Part shown: in pieces, positions 7,567 to 16,332 of the stretch | How the letters are laid out: each line of letters starts with the position of its first letter | Position numbering within the stretch: the first letter of the stretch is position 1 | Assembly: GCF_002836595.1 (NCBI RefSeq) | Contig: NZ_PJBB01000003.1 | Span: forward strand, 2,603,001-2,667,000 | Direction of reading: 5' to 3' | DNA from: Tenacibaculum sp. Bg11-29 | GTDB lineage: Bacteria; Bacteroidota; Bacteroidia; Flavobacteriales; Flavobacteriaceae | DNA length: 64,000 nt | Made by a program: the position numbers and the translations under genes | Notes under the pieces: generated by a model | The model's input: only the letters and a program-made list of their open reading frames with translations | The model's database searches: none | What the model was told of the DNA's origin: nothing

Positions 7567-9009
7567 TTAAATTCGTTTTCTAGAGCAACCAAATAAACGT
7601 TTTTCTTTAATGGTTTCAGAAACACCTTCAGGCAGCATTGCTTCCCAACCTTCTTCGTTGTTTTTAATCATTTTCAATACTTTTCGAGAGAAAATATGTA
7701 AACTATCTTGGTCAAGATTTTTAATATCGATAAGTCTACCATTATTTTTAAAGAATTTATATAACTCTTTCATTCTAGGGTGTACCTTTAAATTTTTACT
7801 GGTAATAAATTCACCAGTTTCTTCATCTTTATAAGGGTACATGTATACTTTTAAATCTTTGTAAAAAAGTTTACCAAAAGCTTCTAAAATACCGCCACTT
7901 AAATCACGATAGTACTTTTCATCAAAAATTTGAATTAAGTTGTTAACTCCCATAGCGAGACCTAATCTTTCTTTAGTGAATTCACTAAAATAATCAACTA
8001 ACCTAAAGTACTCTTGATAGTTTGTTATCATTACATTTTGTCCAAGAGCACAAAGTAGTTCAGCTCTATCTAAGAAATCACGTTCATTAATTTCTCCTTC
8101 GGCACGAAGGTTACTTAAGGTGATTTCAAAAATAACTTGTGTTTTTTCAGGATTAACTTTCTTTTCGGCTAAGAATAATTCTTTAGCCCTTTCGAACATA
8201 TCCATATTTACTTTCGTAACAGGGCGATAACTTCCGCGTAATGCTAAAATATTCTTTTTATATAGTACTTGAGCAGGAAGTAAGTTGTTTCCGTCAGGGC
8301 CAAACATAACTGCATTTGTCATTCCGTTTTTAACTAATTGTAAACTCATTAAACGGTTATCAACATACATAAAACGAGGTCCAGAAAAATTAACCATATC
8401 TATTTCTAAACGATCACTATCAATATTATCGTAAAAAGATTTTAATAGTTCTTTTGGGTTATCATTTAAATAATATGCTCCGTAAACCAAGTTAACCCCT
8501 AAAATACCTAAAGTTTCTTGTTGTTGGCGTGCATCAGTCTCTTTAAAACGAAGATGTAAAATAATTTCATTATAATCTTCAAGCGGGTCTAGTTGAAAAC
8601 GAATACCAATCCAACCATGTCCTTTAAATTTTTTTGTAAAGTTAATTGTAGCTACAGTATTAGCGTAACTAAAAAACAATTTATCAGGATGTTTTTGACG
8701 ATCAAGACGATCTTCAATTAAATCCATTTCATGCTTAAGCATTTTTTTTAAACGATCTTCAGTAACATATCGATTATCATTTTCAATTCCATAAATGGCA
8801 TCAGAAAAATCCTTATCATAAGCACTCATTGCTTTTGCAATAGTACCAGAAGCTCCTCCTGCTCTAAAAAAATTACGAACGGTTTCTTGCCCTGCACCAA
8901 TCTCAGCAAATGTTCCATAAATGTGAGCATTTAAGTTGACCTTTAAAGCTTTACTGTTAGTTGTAGGTACGGTACTTATTTTCTGATCTCCTTTTAGCGT
9001 AATTGCCAT
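7567..9009 (-). CDS. Large conserved flavobacterial protein of unknown function
   Basis: 480 residues from the ATG at 9009 (MAITLKG); an in-frame start 27 bases upstream is less likely. I recall homologues annotated inconsistently, as nicotinate-nucleotide adenylyltransferase or TonB-dependent receptor, but I see neither an HxGH nucleotidyltransferase motif nor a signal peptide or barrel. Visible blocks include AEIGAGQETVRNFFRAGGASGT (~31-52), a QQQETLGILGVN stretch and FEITLSNLRAEGE. The soluble fold is unknown. The gene is divergent from the MBL hydrolase and 61 bases behind the sigma gene start. Confidence 0.8.
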   Translation of the reverse strand: MAITLKGDQKISTVPTTNSKALKVNLNAHIYGTFAEIGAGQETVRNFFRAGGASGTIAKAMSAYDKDFSDAIYGIENDNRYVTEDRLKKMLKHEMDLIEDRLDRQKHPDKLFFSYANTVATINFTKKFKGHGWIGIRFQLDPLEDYNEIILHLRFKETDARQQQETLGILGVNLVYGAYYLNDNPKELLKSFYDNIDSDRLEIDMVNFSGPRFMYVDNRLMSLQLVKNGMTNAVMFGPDGNNLLPAQVLYKKNILALRGSYRPVTKVNMDMFERAKELFLAEKKVNPEKTQVIFEITLSNLRAEGEINERDFLDRAELLCALGQNVMITNYQEYFRLVDYFSEFTKERLGLAMGVNNLIQIFDEKYYRDLSGGILEAFGKLFYKDLKVYMYPYKDEETGEFITSKNLKVHPRMKELYKFFKNNGRLIDIKNLDQDSLHIFSRKVLKMIKNNEEGWEAMLPEGVSETIKEKRLFGCSRKRI

Positions 9010-9091
9010 TTTGTTGTTTTTTGTTACGATCAACAAATGTACTGAAAATACGAATTACCAGACAATTTTTGTTGTATTTTTGTATTAAAAT

Positions 9092-9868
9092 ATGAAAGAA
9101 AATAAAGAATTAAAAGTAACTTTTTTAGGAACAGGGACTTCCACTGGAGTTCCGATGCTTACTAGCAAGCACCCTGTAGCGTTATCTAAAGATTTTCGTG
9201 ATAAAAGATTACGTTCTTCAATTGTTATTTCTTGGGACAATATTAATTATGTTATTGACTGCGGTCCTGATTTTCGCCAGCAAATGATGCGTGAAGAGGT
9301 AGCGTCTATAAACGGAATTTTATTTACGCATGAACATGCTGATCATATTGCAGGATTAGATGAAATTAGACCTTATTGTTTTCAAATGGGAGCTGTACCT
9401 ATTTATGTAACTGAAAGGGTTTTTGGTGTTTTGAAAAGAAGATATGATTATATTTTTAAAACAGAAAATAGGTATCCTAGTGCACCACAGGTAGCAACCA
9501 ATATAATCTCACATCATGAAATTTTCTATTTAGATGATGTGAAAATTACTCCAATTGAGGTAATGCATGGTCGATTACCTATATTAGGTTATCGTTTTAA
9601 TGATATAGCATATATAACAGATATTAAAACAATATCTGAAGAAGAAAAAAATAAATTATCTAATTTAGATACATTAATAGTAACAGGGTTAAGGAAAGAA
9701 CTTCATACAACACATTTTAATCTTGATGAAGCTTTGGCGTTTATTGCAGAAGTTAAACCTAAAAAGGCATATTTAACACATATAAGTGAATTATTAGGTT
9801 TACATAAAGAAGTTGAAAAAGAGTTGCCTGAAAATGTTTTTTTGGCCTTTGATGGCTTAAAAATTTAA
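9092..9868 (+). CDS. MBL-fold metallohydrolase (PhnP-like)
   Basis: 258-residue metallo-beta-lactamase-fold hydrolase. It shows the N-terminal FLGTGTSTGVP (~10-20), the metal motif THEHADHIAGLDE (~78-90) and further ligands at VMHG and the C-terminal THIS. The glycine-rich N-terminus is typical of PhnP/RNase Z-related phosphodiesterases; the cyclic phosphate substrate is a guess. A TATTTTTG -7 element at 9075-9082 lies only 9 bases before the ATG, so the leader must be very short. Confidence 0.88.
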   Translation: MKENKELKVTFLGTGTSTGVPMLTSKHPVALSKDFRDKRLRSSIVISWDNINYVIDCGPDFRQQMMREEVASINGILFTHEHADHIAGLDEIRPYCFQMGAVPIYVTERVFGVLKRRYDYIFKTENRYPSAPQVATNIISHHEIFYLDDVKITPIEVMHGRLPILGYRFNDIAYITDIKTISEEEKNKLSNLDTLIVTGLRKELHTTHFNLDEALAFIAEVKPKKAYLTHISELLGLHKEVEKELPENVFLAFDGLKI

Positions 9869-9975
9869 GAAATAATAACAACATTACTATTATCTATAGC
9901 ACTATTGATTGAAATTACTACGAATAATTTGAAGTTTTAAAATAGCTCCTTATTTTCACATTAAATATTAGTTAA

Positions 9976-10734
9976 ATGAAAATTATTATATCTCCAGCAA
10001 AGTCATTGGATTTTGAAAGTAAAGCAATTACAAACTTATATACACAACCAAGGTTTTTAGAACAGTCAATAAAACTGAATAAAAAATTAAAAACTTTATC
10101 ACGAAAGAAGCTAAGTGAATTAATGAAAATTTCTGATGATCTAGCCAGTTTAAATTATGAAAGAAATCAAAATTGGCAAACACCATTTGAATTAGATAAT
10201 GCTAAACAAGCTATTTTCTCTTTTACAGGTGAGGTTTTTAGAGGTATTGATGTAAATACAATATCTGAAGGCAAGTTGCCTACTATGCAAGATAATTTAC
10301 GAATTTTATCAGGATTATATGGTTTATTAAAGCCGTTAGATTTAATTCAACCGTATCGTTTAGAAATGGGAACGAAACTAAAAGTTGGTAGAACCGAAAA
10401 TTTATATAAATTCTGGAGTAATGAATTGGCCGATTCTTTAAATGATGAATTAGAAAACGATGAATTGTTGGTTAATTTAGCAAGTTCAGAGTATTTTAAG
10501 GCATTGCCTAAGAAAGTGCTAAAAGTACCAATGATAACACCTGTTTTTAAGGATTTTAAAAACGGTGAGTATAAAACGATCATGACTTTTGCTAAAAAAG
10601 CACGTGGTTTAATGGTTCGTTATATTATTGAAAATGATATTAAAACAATAGAGGGGTTAAAAGGGTTTAATGTTAACGATTATCGTTTTTCTGAAGAAAT
10701 GTCAACAGAAACAGAATTGTTTTTTACTAGGTAA
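9976..10734 (+). CDS. yaaA: Peroxide stress protein YaaA (DUF328)
   Basis: 252 residues, family length. The N-terminal signature ISPAKSLDF (~5-13), the central LSGLYGLLKPLDLIQPYRLEMG (~112-133) and the C-terminal FAKKARGLMVRY block identify the UPF0246/YaaA family. In E. coli it limits iron-driven oxidative damage during peroxide stress and binds DNA. It directly abuts the SanA-like gene (the stop is followed at once by ATG), so the two form an operon. Confidence 0.94.
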   Translation: MKIIISPAKSLDFESKAITNLYTQPRFLEQSIKLNKKLKTLSRKKLSELMKISDDLASLNYERNQNWQTPFELDNAKQAIFSFTGEVFRGIDVNTISEGKLPTMQDNLRILSGLYGLLKPLDLIQPYRLEMGTKLKVGRTENLYKFWSNELADSLNDELENDELLVNLASSEYFKALPKKVLKVPMITPVFKDFKNGEYKTIMTFAKKARGLMVRYIIENDIKTIEGLKGFNVNDYRFSEEMSTETELFFTR

Positions 10735-11379
10735 ATGAAAAACACTATTATTAAAATTATAAAAAGATTGTTTTTATTAGGACTGTTTTTATTAATTGTA
10801 ATTTATGCTTGTAATTTTTTTGTTAAAAAACAGGCTAAAGATAAATTATATGCTAATGTAAATAATGTTTCTGTTAATAAGGTAGGACTTGTTTTAGGTA
10901 CAGTAAAGTATTTAGCCAACGGACGTGTTAATTTGTATTACAAGTATAGGGTAGATGCAGCAGTATCTTTATATAAATCAAGTAAGATTTCTTTTATTAT
11001 TGTAAGTGGTGATAATAGCTCTGAAAAATATGATGAACCAACTAGTTTTAAAAATGATTTGATAAAAGCTGGTATTCCTGCGAGTAGAATTTTCTTAGAT
11101 TATGCAGGTTTTCGAACATTAGATTCTGTTGTAAGAGTAAAAGAGGTGTTTGGACAAACAGACATAACCATTATTTCTCAAAAATTTCATAATGAGAGAG
11201 CTATTTATTTAGCGAATCATTTTGGAATTAAAGCGATTGGTTTTAATGCTAAAGGTGTTTCTCGTAGATATGGGCTAAAAGTTCAATTAAGAGAATATTT
11301 AGCCCGAGTAAAAGTATTTGTAGATATCTTATTTAATGTTCAACCTAAATTTTTAGGAAAACAAATAGAGATAAAGTAA
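10735..11379 (+). CDS. SanA/YdcF-like DUF218 membrane protein
   Basis: 214 residues with one N-terminal membrane helix (~10-28) and a periplasmic DUF218 domain. The family core is visible in GLVLGTVKYL (~51-60), a segment YYKYRVDAAVSLYKS and FIIVSGDNSSEKYDEP (~84-99). SanA homologues affect vancomycin exclusion and envelope integrity in E. coli; the molecular activity is unknown. Zero spacing from yaaA indicates translational coupling. It is convergent with sdaA, with the stops one base apart. Confidence 0.85.
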   Translation: MKNTIIKIIKRLFLLGLFLLIVIYACNFFVKKQAKDKLYANVNNVSVNKVGLVLGTVKYLANGRVNLYYKYRVDAAVSLYKSSKISFIIVSGDNSSEKYDEPTSFKNDLIKAGIPASRIFLDYAGFRTLDSVVRVKEVFGQTDITIISQKFHNERAIYLANHFGIKAIGFNAKGVSRRYGLKVQLREYLARVKVFVDILFNVQPKFLGKQIEIK

Positions 11380-11380
11380 T

Positions 11381-12805
11381 TTAACAAGCTGCTAAACCAA
11401 CAGTAATAGCTAAACCACCTTCTGAGGTTTCTTTATAATTTTTGTGCATATCTTTTGCCGTTTCCCACATTGTGTCGATAACCTTATCTAAAGGGACCAA
11501 AGATTCTTTTGGGTTTGTTTCTAAAGCTAACTCAGCAGCATTAATGGCTTTAATTGCTCCCATTGCATTACGTTCAATACATGGTATTTGAACTAAACCT
11601 CCAATAGGGTCACAAGTTAAACCTAAGTGGTGTTCCATAGCTATTTCGGCAGCAACTAAACATTGGCCTGGACTTCCTCCTAAAAGTTCGGTAAGAGCAG
11701 CTGCAGCCATTGCAGATGAAACACCAATTTCTGCCTGACATCCACCCATTGCTGCAGATATTGTTGCATTCTTTTTAAAGATACTTCCAATTTCTCCTGC
11801 AACTAATAAGAATTTTTTAATATGTTCAAAATCAGCTTCATGATTTTCAATAACTAGGTAATACATTAATACAGCAGGAATTACTCCTGCACTTCCGTTT
11901 GTTGGTGCCGTAACAACTCTACCTAAAGAAGCATTTACTTCGTTTACAGATAAAGCTAAACAACTTACCCATTTTAATATTTCACGAAATTTTACTTCGG
12001 TACTTCTAATAGCTGTAATCCATTCTTGTTCATTAGAATAGTTAGCATCTTTAATTAGTTTTGTATGAGTACCATATGCTCTACGCTTTACATTTAATCC
12101 ACCAGGTAAAATACCTCCTGTATGACAACCAATGTACATGCATTCTAGCATGGTGTCCCAAACACGTTTTAATTCAGAATCTATCTCGCTTGAAGATTTT
12201 AAAACTAGTTCATTTTGATAAACAATATCAGAAATATTTTTAAGTTCTTTTTCGCAATACGCTTCTAATTCCGTTGCTCTATTTATAGGGAAAGGAAAAT
12301 TACTTTTATTTATTTGGGTACTAGAAGGTGTTTTTGTTTCTTCTTGTATAACAAAACCACCACCAATAGAATAATAAGTTTGAGAAGAAACTTCTTTTCC
12401 TTTAGAAAAACCTTTAAAAGTTAATCCGTTAGAATGAAAAGGTAAGAAATTTTTATTAAAAACAATATTTTCAATTGAGAAAATAATTGGCTTTTCAGCA
12501 TTAAAATTTAAGGTAGTTGTTTCTTTTATTTTATTGATAATTGTATCAATATCATTTACAGGAATGTATTCAGGATCGGTACCGCTTAAACCCAGTAAAA
12601 CTGCTAAATCGGTAGCATGACCTTTTCCTGTTAAGGATAAAGAACCATATAAATCTATTTTAATACCATCAATAGTATTAAAAAGAGCTGTTTCTTTTAA
12701 GCTTTCAATCCATTGTTGGGCAGCTCTCCAGGGACCTAATGTGTGTGAGCTAGAGGGGCCAACGCCAATTTTTAACATATCAAAAACACTAATGAATTGC
12801 GACAT
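11381..12805 (-). CDS. sdaA: L-serine ammonia-lyase (iron-sulfur, single chain)
   Basis: Deaminates L-serine to pyruvate and ammonia. The 474 residues begin at MSQFISVFDMLKIGVGPSSS (ATG at 12805); an in-frame start 54 bases upstream would lie in the terminator stem of the gene before it. Alpha and beta parts are fused as in the E. coli type. Cysteines for the 4Fe-4S cluster are found in CLALS, GGCQAEIG and CDPIGGLVQIPC. GPSSSHT at the start is the ACT-like regulatory/active-site signature. Confidence 0.95.
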   Translation of the reverse strand: MSQFISVFDMLKIGVGPSSSHTLGPWRAAQQWIESLKETALFNTIDGIKIDLYGSLSLTGKGHATDLAVLLGLSGTDPEYIPVNDIDTIINKIKETTTLNFNAEKPIIFSIENIVFNKNFLPFHSNGLTFKGFSKGKEVSSQTYYSIGGGFVIQEETKTPSSTQINKSNFPFPINRATELEAYCEKELKNISDIVYQNELVLKSSSEIDSELKRVWDTMLECMYIGCHTGGILPGGLNVKRRAYGTHTKLIKDANYSNEQEWITAIRSTEVKFREILKWVSCLALSVNEVNASLGRVVTAPTNGSAGVIPAVLMYYLVIENHEADFEHIKKFLLVAGEIGSIFKKNATISAAMGGCQAEIGVSSAMAAAALTELLGGSPGQCLVAAEIAMEHHLGLTCDPIGGLVQIPCIERNAMGAIKAINAAELALETNPKESLVPLDKVIDTMWETAKDMHKNYKETSEGGLAITVGLAAC

Positions 12806-12835
12806 ATATATAGTTTGTTTGTGGGGGCTAAAATA

Positions 12836-12876
12836 AAAAAAGTCCTGTATTAAAATCAATACAGAACTTTTTTTTT
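12836..12876 (-). terminator. Rho-independent terminator of the DUF2853 gene
   Basis: CTGTATT/AATACAG stem extended by AAAAAGT and ACTTTTT arms. On the minus strand it ends in a T-run, between the DUF2853 stop and the sdaA start, insulating sdaA from the upstream gene. Confidence 0.75.
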
Positions 12877-12893
12877 ATATAAAATTAAGAATT

Positions 12894-13235
12894 CTACATT
12901 CCGTAGACAGCTTCTTTATCAAATTTCTTAGCTAACATGTAATAAACTACAGCACGGTATTTACTTCTTTCAGATCTTCCTATTTTTTCCATTACTTCGT
13001 CAATAGCTTTATCTAACTCAGGGCTATCAGCTAAACCTAACTTTTTTATTAAGAAGTTTTTCTTAACAGTCTCTAATTCTTTAGGATCACTACCTGATAC
13101 TGTTTCAGCATCTTTTTTGTATATAGAAGGTCCTAAACCTTTAGTAACAGCTTTTAGTAAATCAAGGTTAGCAGGAAGGTTTCTATCGTCCATAAACTTT
13201 TTATATAACTCTACTTTTTCGTCAAATTTACTCAT
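12894..13235 (-). CDS. DUF2853 family protein
   Basis: 113 residues, small and soluble, starting MSKFDEKVELYKKFMDD. The sequence fits the DUF2853 family: a helical protein with a LGPSIYKKDAETVSGSDPKEL segment (~34-54) and a C-terminal RSKYRAVVYYMLAKKF helix (~90-105). Function is unknown in the family. Single gene with its own terminator. Confidence 0.88.
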   Translation of the reverse strand: MSKFDEKVELYKKFMDDRNLPANLDLLKAVTKGLGPSIYKKDAETVSGSDPKELETVKKNFLIKKLGLADSPELDKAIDEVMEKIGRSERSKYRAVVYYMLAKKFDKEAVYGM

Positions 13236-13450
13236 AATTTTTTATTTATAATTAGCTATTAATATTGTGTTAAAACTTTAATCATTCCAAATATAGAAAA
13301 ATAATCTGTTCTTTCATATAAGAGAAAGCAGTTAATTTTATTAAATATCGATGGTATATATTGTTAATTAAATTGTTGAAAACAAAAAGAATTACAAGTA
13401 AATAAGCGTTATTTTTATATTAAATTTATATATATTCAAGTATATAGCTT

Positions 13451-14821
13451 ATGTCGATATTGAAATTTGAATCTATGTTGAAAACCAACGATGTATATTT
13501 TTTTGATGCTGTTGAGTTTGAAACTATTATTGAACATTATTTAAATATAGCTAAACATGCCTTAGCTAAAAAAGCGATGGAGTTAGGTTTAGAACAACAT
13601 CCATCTTCAATTCAGTTAAAATTGATGAAGGTTGAAATCTTGGTTTTTGAAGATGAATTACAAGAGGCAACTAAAATGCTTAAAAATATTGAAGCTGTAG
13701 AGCCTCACAATGATGAAGTATTTATTCAAAAAGCATTAATTTTATCTAAAAAGAAACAACATGTAGAAGCTATCTTAATTTTAAAAGATTCGTTAGAATA
13801 TATTGAAGATCCATCTGATATTTGGTCAATGATGGGAATGGAATATTTGTATTTAGATGATTTTGAAAACGCACGTTTAAATTTTGAAAAATGTGTAGCA
13901 GAAGAACTTGAAGACTATTCATCTTTATACAATATTGTATATTGTTTTGATATGGAAGAGAAGCATGAAGAGGCAATAGTTTATTTAAATTCGTATGTAG
14001 ATAAGAATCCGTATTGTGAAATAGCATGGCATCAATTAGGTAAGCAATATTCAGAATTAGGTAGGCATAAAGAAGCGCTTACTTCGTTTGATTATTCAGT
14101 ATTAATTGATGAAAGTTTTATTGGGGGCTATTTAGAAAAAGCGAAAGCTTTAGAAGAATTAGGTAGCTATGAAGAAGCTATTAAAAACTATTTAATAACT
14201 TTAGAGTTAGATGACCCTACTGCTTTTGCATACAAAAGAATAGGAGAATGTTATGAGAAGTTAGAAAACATTCATACAGCTATACATTTTTATAAAAAAG
14301 CAGTTCATGAAGACCCTTTGTTGGATAAAGTTTGGATACTGTTAACAAATGCTTGTTATAAAGATAATGATTTTCAAAAAGCATTATATTATGTAAAAGA
14401 AGCAATACAAATTGATGAAGGAAATGCTTTTTATTGGAGAATTTATGGTGATATTAATCTGAAGCTAAATTTTTATGAAGAAGCAGTAAAGGCGTTTTAT
14501 ACATGTATTGAACTAGGGGATGAAGAGATAGAAATTTATATAGCACTAGCTGATATTTTGTTTTTTTTAGGCGAATTCAATGATGCTTTAAAAATAGTCA
14601 TAAAAGCAAAAAAAAACTACAGAGAATTTGCTGAAATAGAATTTCGTTTATGTGGTTTGTTTATTATTTTAGATAAAGAAGAGTATGGATTAACACATTT
14701 AAAAAATGCTTTAGCAATAAATTACGAATATCATTTAACTGCAAAAGAGTTATACCCTACAGTTTTTGAAAATAAAAGAGTTCAGGAGATATTATCAAGT
14801 TATAAAAAAGCCTTAAATTAA
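13451..14821 (+). CDS. Tetratricopeptide-repeat protein
   Basis: 456 residues, almost wholly TPR-like helical pairs. Repeats with the A-G-Y/F-A-P periodicity are visible at, for example, AWHQLGKQYSELGRHKEA, AYKRIGECYEKLENIHTA and YWRIYGDINLKLNFYEEA. No signal peptide is present, so it should be a cytosolic scaffold. Conserved long TPR proteins of this kind are common in Flavobacteriaceae; the partner is unknown. Stands alone, with a ~215-base AT-rich leader. Confidence 0.88.
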   Translation: MSILKFESMLKTNDVYFFDAVEFETIIEHYLNIAKHALAKKAMELGLEQHPSSIQLKLMKVEILVFEDELQEATKMLKNIEAVEPHNDEVFIQKALILSKKKQHVEAILILKDSLEYIEDPSDIWSMMGMEYLYLDDFENARLNFEKCVAEELEDYSSLYNIVYCFDMEEKHEEAIVYLNSYVDKNPYCEIAWHQLGKQYSELGRHKEALTSFDYSVLIDESFIGGYLEKAKALEELGSYEEAIKNYLITLELDDPTAFAYKRIGECYEKLENIHTAIHFYKKAVHEDPLLDKVWILLTNACYKDNDFQKALYYVKEAIQIDEGNAFYWRIYGDINLKLNFYEEAVKAFYTCIELGDEEIEIYIALADILFFLGEFNDALKIVIKAKKNYREFAEIEFRLCGLFIILDKEEYGLTHLKNALAINYEYHLTAKELYPTVFENKRVQEILSSYKKALN

Positions 14822-14841
14822 AGCCTTTTTTATAAACTATA

Positions 14842-15654
14842 TTATTTCAACTGAAAATGTATATGATCGTCATGTCTAACAGCATTACAACCTTGAAATC
14901 GTATTTTGTTATTTGTTAAATTCATTCTTTTTTTTAAGTGAGGTTCAATAAATAATTTACCAATACTTTTTTCTTTTAAAATAAGTTTGATTAGATCTCG
15001 TGTTCCTTTTTTAGAAAACTTAATACCTTTATTAATTTTACCCAATGTTAAGTACTTAGGAAAATCGTATTGCCAATTCCCTCGCTTTTTACAAATTTTA
15101 TTTTGGTTGTATTCTTTATGAGTAGGTTCCTCATAAGCACCATAACCACTTATAGAAGGTTTTTTATTGGTTAGTTTTTTATTTTTATTTATATAAATAA
15201 GTGATATGTCAATTTTATTTCCGTCGTTATGGCTTAGATGGGGTAGCAGGGGAAATTTATCTATAAAAGGGAAATTAGCATCTAAATATACCATTCTAAT
15301 ACCATTATTCTTATTTTCAAAATCAGCAGCTATTTTACTTATTACTTTGTTTAATTTTGGTTTAACATAGTTTCTATTAGCTAGTTTATAAAAAAATGAA
15401 TGTGCTTTTAAAAAATTAGTTTCTTTAATTTTTTCTCTACCAAAAAAAGGAGCTAAATAAGGAATAATTAAAAAGGTTGTAAAAAGATATAATACTGTGA
15501 AAATAATAATTCGTTTTACTCTATTTTTAGTAGATAAAACAGTAATTAAATATATAATACCACCAGTTTGAGTAACTATAGTTAGAAAACTAAAAATTAA
15601 AACATGCAAAAGTATTTTTAGTACTAGAATATGCACAGATTTTTTATTTTTCAT
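14842..15654 (-). CDS. Membrane-anchored LAS-type metallopeptidase-like protein
   Basis: 270 residues. Two or three hydrophobic helices cover residues ~8-68, then comes a soluble extracytoplasmic domain. It carries H142-x6-D149 (in LSHNDGNKIDI) and a C-terminal HDDHIHF with H264-x-H266. That H-x6-D plus HxH arrangement is the zinc-ligand pattern of the LAS peptidases (MepA, VanX/M15, Hedgehog), which cut peptidoglycan or D-peptides. The family assignment is inference; overall similarity was not testable. Follows the lipoprotein gene at 15681-16319 in the same unit. Confidence 0.65.
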   Translation of the reverse strand: MKNKKSVHILVLKILLHVLIFSFLTIVTQTGGIIYLITVLSTKNRVKRIIIFTVLYLFTTFLIIPYLAPFFGREKIKETNFLKAHSFFYKLANRNYVKPKLNKVISKIAADFENKNNGIRMVYLDANFPFIDKFPLLPHLSHNDGNKIDISLIYINKNKKLTNKKPSISGYGAYEEPTHKEYNQNKICKKRGNWQYDFPKYLTLGKINKGIKFSKKGTRDLIKLILKEKSIGKLFIEPHLKKRMNLTNNKIRFQGCNAVRHDDHIHFQLK

Positions 15655-15680
15655 TGCTATTTGTACGTTACTGAAAGTGT

Positions 15681-16319
15681 TTATTTTTTGTTTATAAAAA
15701 GCTCATACTCATTACCAGTCATTATTGATGATTGGTAAAGCGTTACTCCATTAGTATTCTCCTCATTATATTCGTTAAGTATTTTAGTTATAGTATTACC
15801 TCTTATTGTCTTTAACTCTATACTAGTGAAGTAATAAAGTTTCCTTTTTTTCCTAGAATAGTAATTTACAAAATTAGGAGATCTTTCTAGAAGTTCAAAT
15901 ATACCACTTTCTAATATTTCAGGTTCAATATCGCATCCGTGTTCTCGTAATTTAAAATTAATGTTTTTGGGAAATTCAATGGGTTCTTTTGCTATAAATT
16001 CAAAAGTTATATCAGTTGAATAACAATCAGGTGTTCCACAATCAAACCCGTGAAGATTAAAAGGTAACTTAAATTTAATTTTATTATTTACTTTGTTTAC
16101 AAGTCCTCTAATATATAACTCTTGTAAAATACTCGATTTTATATTTTTATTAGGTTTAGTATTTAAAAGCACTTTTCGCAAAGAATCTTGCGTTTCTTCA
16201 AAAGTGCTTTTTGGATTAACTATGGTCTTTTTTTCTTTATAAGAACAAGATATAGTTATTAATGAGCTAAAAACGATTAGGCTAAGTTTAATACTTCTTA
16301 CACTGATTGTTTTTATCAT
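15681..16319 (-). CDS. Hypothetical lipoprotein
   Basis: 212 residues with a lipoprotein signal peptide (hydrophobic ~8-24, cysteine in SLITISCSYKE). The mature protein has a CGTPDCYSTDITFEF segment (~94-108) with two close cysteines and a further cysteine in REHGCDIEPE, suggesting a disulfide-stabilised or metal-binding domain. I do not recognise the family. It sits 14 bases behind the symporter and 26 bases before the peptidase-like gene, so a common transcript is likely. Confidence 0.65.
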   Translation of the reverse strand: MIKTISVRSIKLSLIVFSSLITISCSYKEKKTIVNPKSTFEETQDSLRKVLLNTKPNKNIKSSILQELYIRGLVNKVNNKIKFKLPFNLHGFDCGTPDCYSTDITFEFIAKEPIEFPKNINFKLREHGCDIEPEILESGIFELLERSPNFVNYYSRKKRKLYYFTSIELKTIRGNTITKILNEYNEENTNGVTLYQSSIMTGNEYELFINKK

Positions 16320-16332
16320 AAGGTTTTAGATC

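Noticed and set aside
14805..14835. Possible terminator between the TPR gene and the LAS-like gene
   Set aside because: AAAGCCTT and AAAGCCTTTTT are a direct repeat, not an inverted one.
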